NCBI GenBank assembly: GCA_050084985.1
Contig: JBITNC010000001.1
Span: forward strand, 55,304,001-55,368,000
Reading direction: 5' to 3'
DNA from: Nageia nagi
Taxonomy: Eukaryota > Pinophyta
Length of the DNA stretch: 64,000 nt
Shown: positions 12,304 through 23,347 of the stretch, piece after piece
Layout: each line of letters opens with the position of its first letter
How positions within the stretch are numbered: position 1 is the first letter of the stretch
Notes under the pieces: model-generated
What the model was told of the DNA's origin: nothing
Databases searched by the model: none
What the model saw: the letters and a program-made list of their open reading frames with translations, nothing else
Translations under genes and position numbers: made by a program

Positions 12304-12969
12304 AGATACTGTCAAATCTTCGAAATCAGTGGAGAAAGAGCTACATTTGTCTGAACAACTATGTTTGAGCAAGAGGAGCGTTCATCAGTTACAGCAGTTG
12401 TAGTCTAAGTTAGTGAACTCACTTAGTGCAGGAGCAGTTACAAATAACGATTCCTTTTCCAATTTGTTTTTGATAACGTGTGATGACAGGAACAGTTTGG
12501 TGAGAGGTTTTCTTGATGTGTAATAGTTTTCTTGATGTGTAACGGTTTTCTTGATGTGGAACGGTTTTGTAGGTGTGGATGTGAGAGTGGATTAACAATG
12601 GTGTGAAAAAAAAAAATGTGTGAAGAGAAGTGTGGGAAGAGTAGTGTGTATTGGAGATTTGGCGGTGAAGCGTGCGTAGAGAAGGGCGAGAGTAGAGTGA
12701 AGTGTGGCAAGTAGAGAAGGGTGAGAGAGGAGTGAAGTGTGGCAAGTAGAGAAGTGTGAGAGAGGAGGTAATAGTGTGGAAGAGGGGAGTATCAGGAGAA
12801 TGTGAAGTGAGCAAAACGAAGATACAAATTGGGTAGTGATTGTTTAACTGTGTTACTTTGGAGCTGTGTGCAGAGATCAAACAATGAGCATTAGAGCTAG
12901 ACCATTGAGGGTCTTCTAGAACTGTATTCTTTCCTCCTTGTAGAATGTTGTATCAAGTGGGTGCTTGAT

Positions 12970-13150
12970 AGATGGAGTTGGTGCTCCAAGCAGTAGGTGC
13001 TGCTATTTCTAAAGTGGTAGTTGGTGCTACCCTTCACAGTTGGTGCTATGAATTTGAGAGCTGGAGTTGGTGCTCCAAGCAGTAGGTGCTGCTATTTGCA
13101 AAGTGGTAGTTGGTGCTACCCTTCATAGTTGGTGCTGTGAATCTGTAAGC
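12970..13150 (+). repeat. tandem duplication (about 90 bp) near the LTR end
   Basis: The block with GTTGGTGCTCCAAGCAGTAG, AAAGTGGTAGTTGGTGCTAC and CACAGTTGGTGCT occurs twice in a row. It is itself made of GTTGGTGCT repeats. Related, more degraded motifs are present in Copia-1's LTR at 5880-6060. Confidence 0.8.
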
Positions 13151-13367
13151 TTTCTTTAATGGCTGGATTTGGATTGGTGTCCAAGCAGTCATTTTCAGGG
13201 ATGTAGCCAATCTGGTGAACCTCGTTACATCTGGTGTTGTGTGATGTACTGGTGTGCTTGCTCAATTTTCTCTAGCTTTTAATCTATCTTTATTTAAGAA
13301 GGTTAAATTGATTAGTTTTATATACACTGATTCACCCCCCCCTCTCAGTGTCACTCGAAGTCCAACA

Positions 13368-13383
13368 ATTGGTATCAGAGCCG
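13368..13383 (+). other. primer binding site of Copia-2
   Basis: ATTGGTATCAGAGCCG directly follows the LTR end CAACA. It is complementary to the initiator Met-tRNA 3' end, as in Copia-1. Confidence 0.92.
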
Positions 13384-13431
13384 GTTCCTACTTAGGCTAT
13401 AACAGCTAAGGAGATCCTGGTAGTGGCACTA

Positions 13432-15302
13432 TGGCAAGCGGAGAAGGTTTCTCATCTAACAAGGCACCTCTCTTTGATGGAAACAATTATGCTTTCTGGA
13501 AAATTCAAATGAAGACTTATCTCAGTGCATTGGGTTTTGGTACTTAGGATGCTGTTAAAAGGGGTTACACTCCTCCCCCTACAGGTCCATCAGATGAAGC
13601 AGAAAGAAAGGCATTTGAATGTGATGCAAAAGCAAGAAATGCTCTAATGTGTGGTCTAGTGGATAGTGAACTGGTGAAAGTTATGGCATGCAAATCTGCA
13701 AAAGAAATATGGAATAAGTTGAAGAGCATTCACGAAGGAGATGATAAAGTCAAGGAAGCAAAACTCCAAACTTATAGAGCTCAATTCGAAGTTCTAAAGA
13801 TGAATGAAGATGAAACCATCGAAGCATACATGTTGAGAGTAAATGAAATTACTAATGCAATAAGAGGTCTTGGGGAAGAAATTGAAGATCATGTCATCGT
13901 GAAAAAGGTACTGCAATCTCTCACATCTCGCTTTGATTCAAAGGTGTCTGCTATTGAAGAAGCAAAAAATTTGAAAACTTTCAGCATGGATGAAATGCAT
14001 GGATCGCTGACTGCTTATGAAATGAGGATCAGAAAAGCAAAACATTCAGAAAAGGAAGCAGCATTTAAAGCCAATAACAGTACCAAAGCCAAAACAGATT
14101 CTGACGATGAGGAACAATCTGATGGAGCAGAAGCAAATTTTGTTAGAAAGCTAAAAAGGGGAAAAGGTAAATATAAAGGCAAGCTACCGTTTAAATGTTT
14201 TAACTGTGGTGGTATTGGTCATTTCAATTCAAAATGTCCATATAGAAAAACTGATAAAGATGATCAAGAATCATATTTTGAGAAAAACCACAAAATGAAA
14301 TCTCATGCTTGAAATAGAAGGTCAAATAGACAGAGCTTCATATCTAGAAATGAAGGCTCCACTGATGATGATTCCAGTAATGAATCAGAAAAAGAATAGA
14401 ATGGAGCATCGTTTATGGCATTTGAAGAGAAACTGAATGAAGATAATCAAAATGACCAAGAACATAAAAAGGAAGAGACAGATGAAGAAAATGAATGTGA
14501 GATTGAGTATGATCTTGAAGAAGAACTAATAACAACATTGAATGAACTGGAGAAAGAAATAAAGAAAAATAAGAAACTCTCAAAAAGGTTTGATGATGCA
14601 AGTAATATTATAGAAAACTTAAAAATAGAAGTGGAAGAATCTAAGAGGATAAATGAGAGTTTGGAGGAACAACTTCTTGTAAAAGTTAAAAATTGCAGTA
14701 AGCTCGAAGAAGAAATAATTGGGCTACATATACAACTAGAGGAAGTCACCAAGAAAATCAGCTCTTTTGAATATCTAGAAGGAAGGTCGACTAAACTCAG
14801 CGAAATCATTAACAATCAAAGAATGTTTTCTGATAAATCTGGTCTGGGATATGAACAAGGACAATCTTCCAATAACACAAAAAGGGAAAACATAAAAGAA
14901 ACCAAGAAGAAGGAAGATAGCTCAGGACTGGAGAATGATGGCTTCACTCAAGTGCATTCCAGAAGAAGACCCTATGCAAGACCAAGAAGTACTCAGCAAT
15001 ATAATAGCTACATCCATCCCTTCAATGGATACTATTTTAAATGCAATGCGTATGGACACAAAATTTCTAAATGTAAGTATAATATCACTCCAAGAACCTT
15101 TGTTACTAGGAATGCATTCGGCCCACTAATGGAGTATCCAGTTGAGTGTTACAACTGTCATGAATATGGACACATTGCCAGATTCTGCAGAAATAATCAT
15201 GGCATGAGGTTCTTTCCACCGAGACAATTTCTTTCCATAAGACAGAATAAACAGTTTCAAAGCAGTCATCCACAGGAAGTAGAAAAGAATAATAAAAAAT
15301 AA
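13432..15302 (+). pseudogene. Copia-2 gag with three zinc-knuckle motifs, broken
   Basis: The start is ATG at 13432 (MASGEGFSSNKAPLFDGNNY). TAG at 13545-13547 replaces the Trp seen in Copia-1. The main block 13647-14312 contains the UBN2-type body and a CCHC knuckle (CFNCGGIGHFNSKC). After stops near 14310 and 14400, 14415-15302 holds an acidic coiled coil, a decayed knuckle (YFKCNAYGHKISKC, first Cys lost) and an intact third knuckle (CYNCHEYGHIARFC, about 15147-15190). A long Gag with coiled coil and extra knuckles fits the Sirevirus lineage. Stops preclude full-length product. Confidence 0.92.
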
Positions 15303-15401
15303 GAAGCTAAAATAAAAGTAAAACAAGTCTGGAAAGAAAAGGAGAAACTCAGAGAGGATAAAGAGTCCTTAATCGTTCAAACAGCATTAAAAGCTCAAGA
15401 T

Positions 15402-16250
15402 AAACCATCACCATGGATATTAGACAGCGGATGCTCAAGTCACATGATAGGTGACAAGAAGAAATTTCAAAAACTACAGGAATATGAAGGTGGGTCAATA
15501 AGATTTGGAAACAATGATGGCGCACATATTATCGGTAAAGGGACAGTCAAAATAAATGACGGTAACATCAGATCTGAAGAGGTATTATTTGTTGTGGGAC
15601 TAAAGCATAATTTGTTGAGTGTCAGTCAAATATGTGACAAAGGACATGATGTAATTTTCAAAAAGCATGGCTGTGAGATCCGAAGGGCAAATAGTGGTAG
15701 ACTTGTAGCAGTTGGTACAAGAACCTATGGTAATTTATACACCTTGTCAGATATTTCAAAGGGATCATGTCTTCTAGGCAAGGAGAGTGATGATTGGCTA
15801 TGGCATAAGAGATTGAGACACATCTATTTTAAAAACTTGATGAACATTTGCTCAAAAAGAGCAGTAAGAGATATGCCCAGTATCAGCAAACCAGCAAATG
15901 ATATTTGTGATTCATGCCAAAGGGGAAAACAAACTCGGGCAAAGTTCAAAGTGAAAGAATATCACACAAGCAGACCATTGGAAATCATACACACCGACCT
16001 ATGCGGACCAATGAGAACATAAAGCATCAATGGAGATAAGTATTTTATTCTATTCATAGATGATTATTCAAGAATGACTTGGGTGCAATTTTTGAAACAT
16101 AAATCTGAAGCTTTTTAAATGTTCAAAGCATTTAAAAATCAAATAGAAAATCAGATAGAGAGGAGAATTAAATGTCTTCGCTCAGACAGAGGAGGTGAGT
16201 TCACTTCTGATGAGTTCTTCTGAGTTTTGCATACAACACAAAATTAAAAG
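15402..16250 (+). pseudogene. Copia-2 protease and integrase, truncated
   Basis: Starts near the protease site WILDSGCSSH (15417-15447). The block to 16022 carries the pre-integrase zinc domain (HKRLRH; CDSC) and HTDLCGPMRT, then TAA at 16020-16022. The reading resumes with IDDYSRMTW and SDRGGEF, with a second stop in between, and ends abruptly at about 16250. The rest of the integrase core, including the third catalytic acid, and its C-terminal domain are missing through a deletion that joins it to RT. Confidence 0.9.
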
Positions 16251-16255
16251 ACATA

Positions 16256-17295
16256 TCTTCAGGAGCAAGGCTTTAGAAAAGGAATGGTGGATAGCAATTT
16301 ATACATTAAATCAGAAAAGGAAAATCAGCTAATTGTTGTTGTCTATGTAGATGATATAATCTTTGGAGGAAGCAAGAATGAGCTATGTAAAAATCTTGCT
16401 GACATGCAAACAAAATTCGAGATGTCTATGATAGGTGAGCTTGCATTTTTTTCTCGGCCTACAAATCAATCAGTTGAAGAATGGCATGTTCATTTCTCAA
16501 ATCAAGTATGTTAAGGAGATGCTGAAGAAGTTTACCATGGAAGACTGTAAACCTGTGAGCACCCCTATGACGACAGGCTGCAAATTAAGTAAGGATGATA
16601 AAGCACCAACAGTAGATCAAACACAATACAGGTCAATGATTGGAAGTTTATTATATTTGACAGCTACTAGACCAGATATTCTTCAAGCAGTATGTATGGT
16701 TGCTCGATTTCAAGCAAATCCCAAAGAAACACATGTTACTGTAGTAAAGAGAATATTCAGATATCTCAAAGGTACAGTAGAATATGGTTTATGGTATCCT
16801 AGAGGAAAGGACTTTACACTTACTACCTTTTCATATGCAGACTGGGCAGGATGCGTGGATGATAGGAAGAGCACCAGTGGAGGAGCATTTTATTTGGGTA
16901 ATAATCTTGTTGGCTGGCACAGTAAAAAACAAGACTCAGTATCCCTATCTACAACAGAAGCAGAGTATATAGCAGCAACTTCTTACTGCACATAGATTCT
17001 ATGGATGAAGCAGATGCTAAAAGATTTTGGTATACAGATTAACGAGCCCATATCAGTTCTGTGTGATAACACAAGTGCAATCAATATCTCAAAAAATCCT
17101 GTTATGCACTCACAAACAAAGCATATAGCAATTAGATATCACTTTCTAAAAGAAAGAGTGGCACAAGGAGAAGTACAGTTGGATTTTGTTCCAACCACAG
17201 AGCAAGTAGCAGACATCTTTACAAAGCCCTTGCCCAAAGACATCTTCAAAAATCTTCAAAACAAGCTAGGAGTTGTTGTCCTTCCCAAGCATTAG
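16256..17295 (+). pseudogene. Copia-2 reverse transcriptase C-terminal half and RNase H, broken
   Basis: Begins with QGFRKGMVDSNLY, which in Copia-1 lies in the middle of RT. The YVDD box is present at about 16345. A frameshift near 16440 moves the reading to 16435-16995, which runs through RT thumb and RNase H (SADWAG-type motif and STTEAEYIAA). TAG at 16993-16995 replaces a Gln. The last block 17005-17295 ends DIFTKPLP...VLPKH. The N-terminal half of RT, with its first catalytic Asp, is deleted, so the copy is non-autonomous. Confidence 0.92.
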
Positions 17296-17523
17296 CTAGT
17301 TCTGGACGTCACATTCTCAGGGGGAGTGTTTATTTTTTTCTTTCCTATATTGCTTCTGTGTATCTTGTTTTTGTGTGCATACTACTGATTTCCTAAGAAT
17401 GTCATGCATGGACTCAGGGGGAGTCTGTAAATGCCCTTTGTTATTGTTGACAAAGGGGGAGAGAAAAGTCCCGATGTTGGTGTCTGATCAAGTGGTGTTG
17501 CCAACAATTCCAAAGGGGGAGAT
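17296..17523 (+). other. Copia-2 3' untranslated stretch with repeated polypurine tracts
   Basis: Between the pol stop and the 3' LTR there are four G-rich tracts: TCAGGGGGAGTG (about 17318), CTCAGGGGGAGTC (about 17415), AAAGGGGGAGAG (about 17452) and the terminal CAAAGGGGGAGAT at 17511-17523 that abuts the LTR. The last is the functional PPT by position. The extra tracts match the arrangement in Copia-1. Confidence 0.82.
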
Positions 17524-18413
17524 TGTTGAGCATGGGTGATTGTCATTATTGTCAACACGTGGTTTTGGCTGTGTCTTCGCGTCCATTTGGTTTTGGCTGT
17601 GTCTTCACGTAGTAGTATGAGTTCATTTTAAGATGATGTCACGGGGAGAACAACGTTCACATTTTTGAATGAGCCCGGATCCCAGAAGCGATGAGGTCAG
17701 CAAGGGGCGACTAAAAGAGCCGGAGCCAGCGAGTAAAACATTCCAGAAGCAAGAGATGATGTCACGGGGAGAATGATGTTCACATTCTTTAATAGAACCA
17801 GGTTCCAGAGATGATGAGGTTAGCAAAGAGTGATCAAATAGCTGGTGAGTAAAGCATTCTAAAATGCAAAGATGAGATCAACAAAGCGAGATTGAAAATA
17901 TAGAGTCCATAAAGTAAATGTTTTGAAAGTAAAATGTTCCAGATTAAAAGGATGACATCATAGAGGATAAGATAGTCACGTTTTGGTAAAGACTAGAGTC
18001 CAGAGATGATGACATCACGGTGTAGGTGTTGAAAAGTCCAAAAAGCCATGCAGATACATTGGAACTCTCTTCCGGAGTTCAGAGATGATGACATCATGCG
18101 AGAAGCATTTTACTCTACTTCCGGAGTCCGAAGATGATGACATCATGATGTATACAATAAACATCCGGTAAGCGAGACAAAGAGTCCGAGATTATCAGAA
18201 ATACCATTATGAAGAAGAAAAGAGTCCAGGATTATCAGAAATACCATTATGAAGAAGAAAAGAGTTCGGAATTAGAAAAAATACCATTATGAAGAAGAAA
18301 AGAGTTCAAAATTATCAGAAATAATCAGATACTGTCAAATCTTCGAAATCAGTGGAGAAAGAGCTACATTTGTCTGAACAACTATGTTTGAGCAAGAGGA
18401 GCATTCATCAGTT
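17524..18413 (+). mobile_element. 3' LTR of Copia-2 (interrupted by N gap)
   Basis: Starts TGTTGAGCATGGG and follows the 5' LTR closely, but 507 or so bases (5' LTR 11098-11604) are absent: the sequence runs from GTTCATTTTAAGAT straight to GATGTCACGGGG. At 18413 it runs into 100 N, with about 970 bp of LTR still missing. Sequence after the gap is not LTR. Confidence 0.9.
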
Positions 18414-18513
18414 NNNNNNNNNNNNNNNNNNNNNNNNNNNNNNNNNNNNNNNNNNNNNNNNNNNNNNNNNNNNNNNNNNNNNNNNNNNNNNNNNNNNNNN
18501 NNNNNNNNNNNNN
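18414..18513. other. assembly gap of 100 N
   Basis: A round-number gap, probably of unknown true size. It should contain at least the last 970 bp of Copia-2's 3' LTR, and possibly the rest of the transposase gene that Copia-2 interrupts. Confidence 0.95.
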
Positions 18514-18519
18514 TCATCC

Positions 18520-18800
18520 CCCTTTTTTTGAGCTTCAGGGTTTAAAATGTTGGGTTCCCTTTTTTAAATTATGGGCATCATATCCCTTTTTTAAGCTCAT
18601 TTAGGGTACAATATTGGGCTTCCTTTCTATTGTTAGGCATATATTCAGGGTTGAGCTTCTCTAAAGGTTAAAATATCAGCTTCATTTTATTTATTGGGAA
18701 CACTCTTTTGTCAATCACCTCATACATTTTTGGCCATCCTCATAAATGATCATGCTCCTCCCATTTTTGATCATCCTATTATTTATCTAGCTTTAGCATA
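18520..18800 (+). repeat. degenerate minisatellite, copy 2
   Basis: Units such as GCTTCAGGGTTTAAAATGTT and GGGCATCATATCCC are decayed versions of the 20-bp units at 39580-40440. The left end is cut by the N gap. Confidence 0.65.
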
Positions 18801-19849
18801 TTTGGATTATACGTATTCGATTGCCCATGTCATAAATGGAATTTGATTAACCTATCATAAATTTTTTTTTCGATTATTATATAAAGTAATTTGATTATTC
18901 AGTTATACTTAATTAAATTTAAAACCCTTTATTATAAATAAACTTTGTTTAAAACCTATTTTTTCCTTAAAAAAAAAATTACTTTTTTATTTAAAAGCAA
19001 TCTTTTGTGCAAAATTTTGCTCTTTACTTACAGCAAGAAAATACAAATTTTTCAATTTTTTTGGGTTATACATAGCTCATTTATAACTGTGTTGTTTACA
19101 AACAAAAATTGCATTTCTTACTGTAAATTTGCTCAAAACTATTTTGCTATAAATTTACCATATGTCAACAAACATAGGCATGAAAATCATAAGACATATA
19201 TTACAACTAAGACCTATATGATATGTAAAACATAATATTGCATATATATTCAAATATTTCATGTGAAGAGAGTAATGTAAAGTCCCATAGTTTTTTTCCA
19301 CCTCGTAGTACAATAAATGTCATGCATCTAATCACTTACTGACCAAAATCATAATTTTATACAACTAACTCTATTGAATCATATAATATATACAATATAC
19401 ACAGATAGATCCAGTACACCAAAAGACATAAAAATAAATACATAAAAGTTTATTATACTTAAATGTCTATTCTTCTTATTTTTTTAATACTAATATTATC
19501 TTTAAACCACTTCTCTCTTTCTTTTCTATCCACACCATAGGGAGTTATATGAGTGTGTTTTACTCTTTTGAATGGGTTCTTTTTGCATTCGATGTTTCCT
19601 TCATAGTTGGATCCATCATATGATATCAATCTTAGTGTAAACTACAACTTGTGTATCATATGTGTGGATAGAGTTTCACCTTCGATCATATTTAAGTACA
19701 CTTCTTGCAGTCTTTTTTGGTGTCAAAAATTTCATAAAGTATTCTTTACAGTATTGCTTACCTGTGCATATTAGATTTTCATTATCGTACAATTCTATGT
19801 TCATGTCAAATTTTATTATAGACCCTTTTGGAGAATCATCTTGCAAATG

Positions 19850-20440
19850 ATACCCTTGGTATCAATTACATAGTATACATCCTCTTCCACCAACAAAATA
19901 AAAAAAAATGTGCATCCCATGTAAACTACATAAACACCTATTTGATCATTTTTTACAAAGTCTTCCCACATATCATCAAATGACAAAGTTCAGTCAGAAT
20001 GAAAATTCTTCATCAATAAGTTTTGATTGGAACATGGAAAGATATTCAACTCCCATTAAGAGAGGTTGAACTTTCCTTTACAACAAATCAAAAATCTCAA
20101 ACTAACCATCTAGGTACTTTTCTTGTAGTATTCTTTTTCACACATACCTATCCACTTTGCGCTTCCATCCATTATAATCTCATCAAGTATTTGCTTTGAT
20201 GGCAACCTTCCTAGGTTTTGTATAAACTGATCAATAATTCTTAAAACCAACATACTATAGGCACTTTCCTCATTAGCCCATTCATAGTTTTGATGGCCTT
20301 ATGTACCTTGAAATATTTTTTGCAGAGTTTTTGTACTTTTATCCTTGGACATGAATTATTTTTAGATAAACCTACCACCTAGGGTTAATGTTGGTTTTAG
20401 AAGAATACATCCACCTTGGGCCTGCATGGGACTATTAAAA
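19850..20440 (-). pseudogene. NT-C2 (EEIG1/EHBP1-type) protein C-terminal-like domain, decayed copy A
   Basis: Homologous to the clearer copy at 41490-42100 along its whole length. Both share blocks equivalent to 'DDMWEDFVKN' and 'WDAHFF' and an upstream 'RRAEWRG.CEKEYYKE' type stretch. It is minus-strand and full of frameshifts, so no ORF survives. The family call rests on remembered motifs of plant NT-C2 proteins (a long C-terminal region with a WNDHFF core and YIIDTLGERL). It lies inside family X copy 2. Confidence 0.5.
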
Positions 20441-20459
20441 TATATCATTTATACTCAAA

Positions 20460-21550
20460 CATGGTAAGTAATTAAATTGATACATTAAAATTACTCTACA
20501 TTAAAATATATGGACAAATATTAAATTAAGCACAATGATACTATTCCAAATACAATTGCTACAAGTATAGAAAAAATGAACTATATACCCAATGGAATTG
20601 CTATGATCTTACTTTTTTGTGCATTTTCTTATGTGATGCATTCTGTAGCACTTCCCTATGTAACATATAATTATGGTAATTACAACTTTAAATATGAAAA
20701 CTAAGTACAAAACTCATTACAAGGTTGGTCTTAAGTGGGTGTACAAAAAAACTACATCCTGAATGGAAGTGCCATAATCTACATTTTCTTGTGTCATGTT
20801 CCTACATCCATATTTGCATGTGAATGTTTTTATTTTTTGTATCACTTAATTATTTCACATAAAATTTTAATAAATAGATGGATAAATATTAAACTAGGCA
20901 CAATGATAATATTCTAAATACAATTTCTAATAAGTACAAAAAAATGAACTATATACCTGAATGGAAGTGTTATAATATGCATTTTCTTATGTGATGTATT
21001 CAATAGCACTTCCCTTTATAACACAAAATCATGATAATTACAACTATAAATATGAAATTAAGTACAAAAGTTATCACAAGGTTAGCTCTCAAGTGGGTGT
21101 ACAAACAAACTGTTATACTTGAATGGAAGTGCCACAATCTGGATTTTCTTATTCTTATTCCTACATCCACATTTGTATGCAAATTTTTTATTTTTTCATA
21201 TCACTTTCTTGTGTCACATACAATTTTAATAAATAGATGGATAAATATTAACTAAGCATAATGATAAATTCCAAATACAATTGCTACAATTACTGAAAAA
21301 ATGATTTATATACCTGAATGGAAGTGCCACAATCTATATTCTATGCATTTTCTTATGTGATGCATTCCATAGCACTTCCCTATGTAACATAGAATTATGG
21401 TAACTACATCTTAAATATTAATCTAAGTACAAAAACTCATTGCAAGGCTAGATCTCGGGGGGGGGGGGTGTACAAACATACTATATACTTGACTCAAAGT
21501 GTCATAATTATGCATTTTCTTATGTCTTGTTCCCTACAACTACATTTTAT
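20460..21550 (+). repeat. tandem repeat, unit about 360 bp, about 3 copies
   Basis: Anchor sequence GAACTATATACCtGAATGGAAG recurs at about 20577, 20947 and 21303, with half-unit echoes at about 20755, 21115 and 21478. Each unit contains GCACTTCCCTATGTAACATA and ends with AATAAATAGATGGATAAATATTAA. The related locus at 42120-42560 has only about one unit. A G10 run lies at 21459-21468 and an (ATTTTC)n run at 21570-21597. Confidence 0.75.
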
Positions 21551-22445
21551 TGTGTCTCATTCCCTACATCTTCATTTTCATTTTCATTTTCATTTTCTTC
21601 ATGTTCATTTTCATTCTCAATTTCTTCTTTTTCATGTGGTGCAATCCCCACATCGTAAATAAAAGGTGTATGTATGAGAGCATCAATCTACATAAGTGTA
21701 ATATACATAAAGTGTAATGTCAAAAGATTAATAGGCATCAAGATCAAGCATATCTAACTTACAATATTACTTATTTTCTTATTTCCTATAATAGGAACAC
21801 TATATATTATCATTACAATACACAGTTGCATGCTCACCTCATGTGTCGAGCTAAAAATAGGAAAGAGTTTATCTTAGCAAAAGGTTAAGCATTCTCTACT
21901 AATGTATTGGTCTCAAAAGCTATATACATGGAGAAAAATAAATGGAGTATAGAATAAGAATGATATTTTCAATTTTGAAAAACATCATAATCTAACTAAC
22001 ATAAATGAGAATCATAGCTAGTGTGTCTCCCTTATGTAGCATTGGTATCTTCATTATCAAAATAATCTGGAGTTTGTAATTTGAATGATAGGTGATTCTC
22101 TTATTATTTCACTTCCTCCACTAATCAGGTAAAGGTGCACCCTAAACATGGAATACATTAGTGCACTATATATGAAAATAACTAAAAGAATTTGACTAAC
22201 AAAAATAATATGAGTACTTTTTTGTGTTCATTTATCATATGTTACCTCCAAAGAGCTTCTCTCTTTTCATGGAATCATAGTTCATCATTTCTGCAAGAAT
22301 ATTTTTTCCTTACTTCCATTGATATGTCTACTTTTGAAGTCATCTTCTCAACAATCATTGCAACCTTCACCAATATATTTTATTAGAGTTATAATTGATG
22401 TGATAAAACATTTGCAAGATTATGTTTTCTTTTGAAGTATTTTTC

Positions 22446-22790
22446 TTAGCTATATGTCAATGGTTTTAAGGTTGCTTCTAGCCTACCCCTTTTAATTTTT
22501 GGTATAGGTGGTAAACCTCGATGTTGGTCCCTCCTATGGTTAGTAAAGGTTGTACACAACCAAATTGGTATACGTGGGTAAAAATGATATGAATCAAGCT
22601 CATAGTAGTATCTCAACTTGCCATTCCTCCTACTAGTATGCCATTCATCTTGTACACCATGTGCATTAATTAGTGTCAACGTGTTACAAGTGAATGAGAT
22701 CAAAACATAAATAGTGCATTCTTTTGCATGGGTAATTCCAACATTATTGCATAAATAAAATGCACAAATCAATGCCAACCATTGCTAAGT
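22446..22790 (-). pseudogene. unassigned ORF fragment, possibly related to the 28600-28920 exon
   Basis: An open frame of 110 codons. Its end (GLPPIPKIKRGR...LKP) resembles the end of the minus-strand exon at 28600-28920 (SPPVPHLPRCRRP...CKP): both have P-P-V/I-P followed by basic residues. I do not recognise a family. The similarity is short and could be chance. There are no neighbouring intact exons. Confidence 0.25.
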
Positions 22791-23347
22791 TAAATATTGT
22801 CATCACAAGCTTATTATCCAAAGGATTAATAATAGGTGACTTATTTTGATTATATTTATTAGGAACATACCTAATATACACCCATAAGAGATCAAGTCAG
22901 TATTTAGGAGTATAAAAACATGAAGTTCTACTATGTAAAATCTAGAGAATTTCAATTGGGATTCTAATGTTAAGAAGATAATATGCCCAAAGGTACTCCT
23001 TAGCCCTAATCTCATGTTTTTGGCTAATCCAAGCTTATTATCCAGTTGATAGGAATTTTAGAAAAATAAATGGTAATACAATATTCTCCTTACAAGTGAG
23101 AGATTTCAATAGGTTACTTCACCATTAGTTGGATCATGTGCCTATTAATCTATCAACTTTTTTACTTGAGAAAGTGATCACTATATACCCAACAATCGAT
23201 CATATCATTCTCATTTTAACAGGGTAGGATTGCATACACGATAATTTCCATTCCTAAAGGCTTACCTTAAACCAAATTTTGCTTCATGGATAATAATAAT
23301 ACAAATACTTTTAGGTATTGAGGACAAGCTACTAGTGATAAAATGTA

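Larger units (their letters stand above)
10993..13367 (+). mobile_element. 5' LTR of Copia-2
   Basis: Starts TGTTGAGCATGGG and ends TCCAACA directly before the PBS, about 2375 bp, with matched TGTTG/CAACA ends. It holds an 8-unit 34-35 bp array, seven TGACATCA/TGATGTCA motifs, a 39-bp array and a duplicated block of about 90 bp near the end. The 3' LTR (17524 onward) lacks about 507 bp present here. The 5 bp to its left are TGTAT; the right partner lies in the N gap. Confidence 0.9.
18514..21550 (+). repeat. family X dispersed repeat, copy 2
   Basis: Aligns by eye with 40180-42560 in the same orientation, in this order: minisatellite tail, GATTAACC block (18830-18900), a block with ACTTACAGCAAGAAAATRCAA (19020-19050), a block around 19250-19850, the host-domain pseudogene, and a repeat of about 360 bp. 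Small indels are frequent, so the two copies are old. Confidence 0.75.

Noticed and set aside
12419-12880. 153-codon minus-strand His/Ser/Thr-rich ORF
   Set aside because: Antisense to a GTG/GAGAGG-rich part of the Copia-2 LTR; composition artefact.
14447-14815. 122-codon minus-strand ORF
   Set aside because: Antisense to the gag coiled coil of Copia-2.
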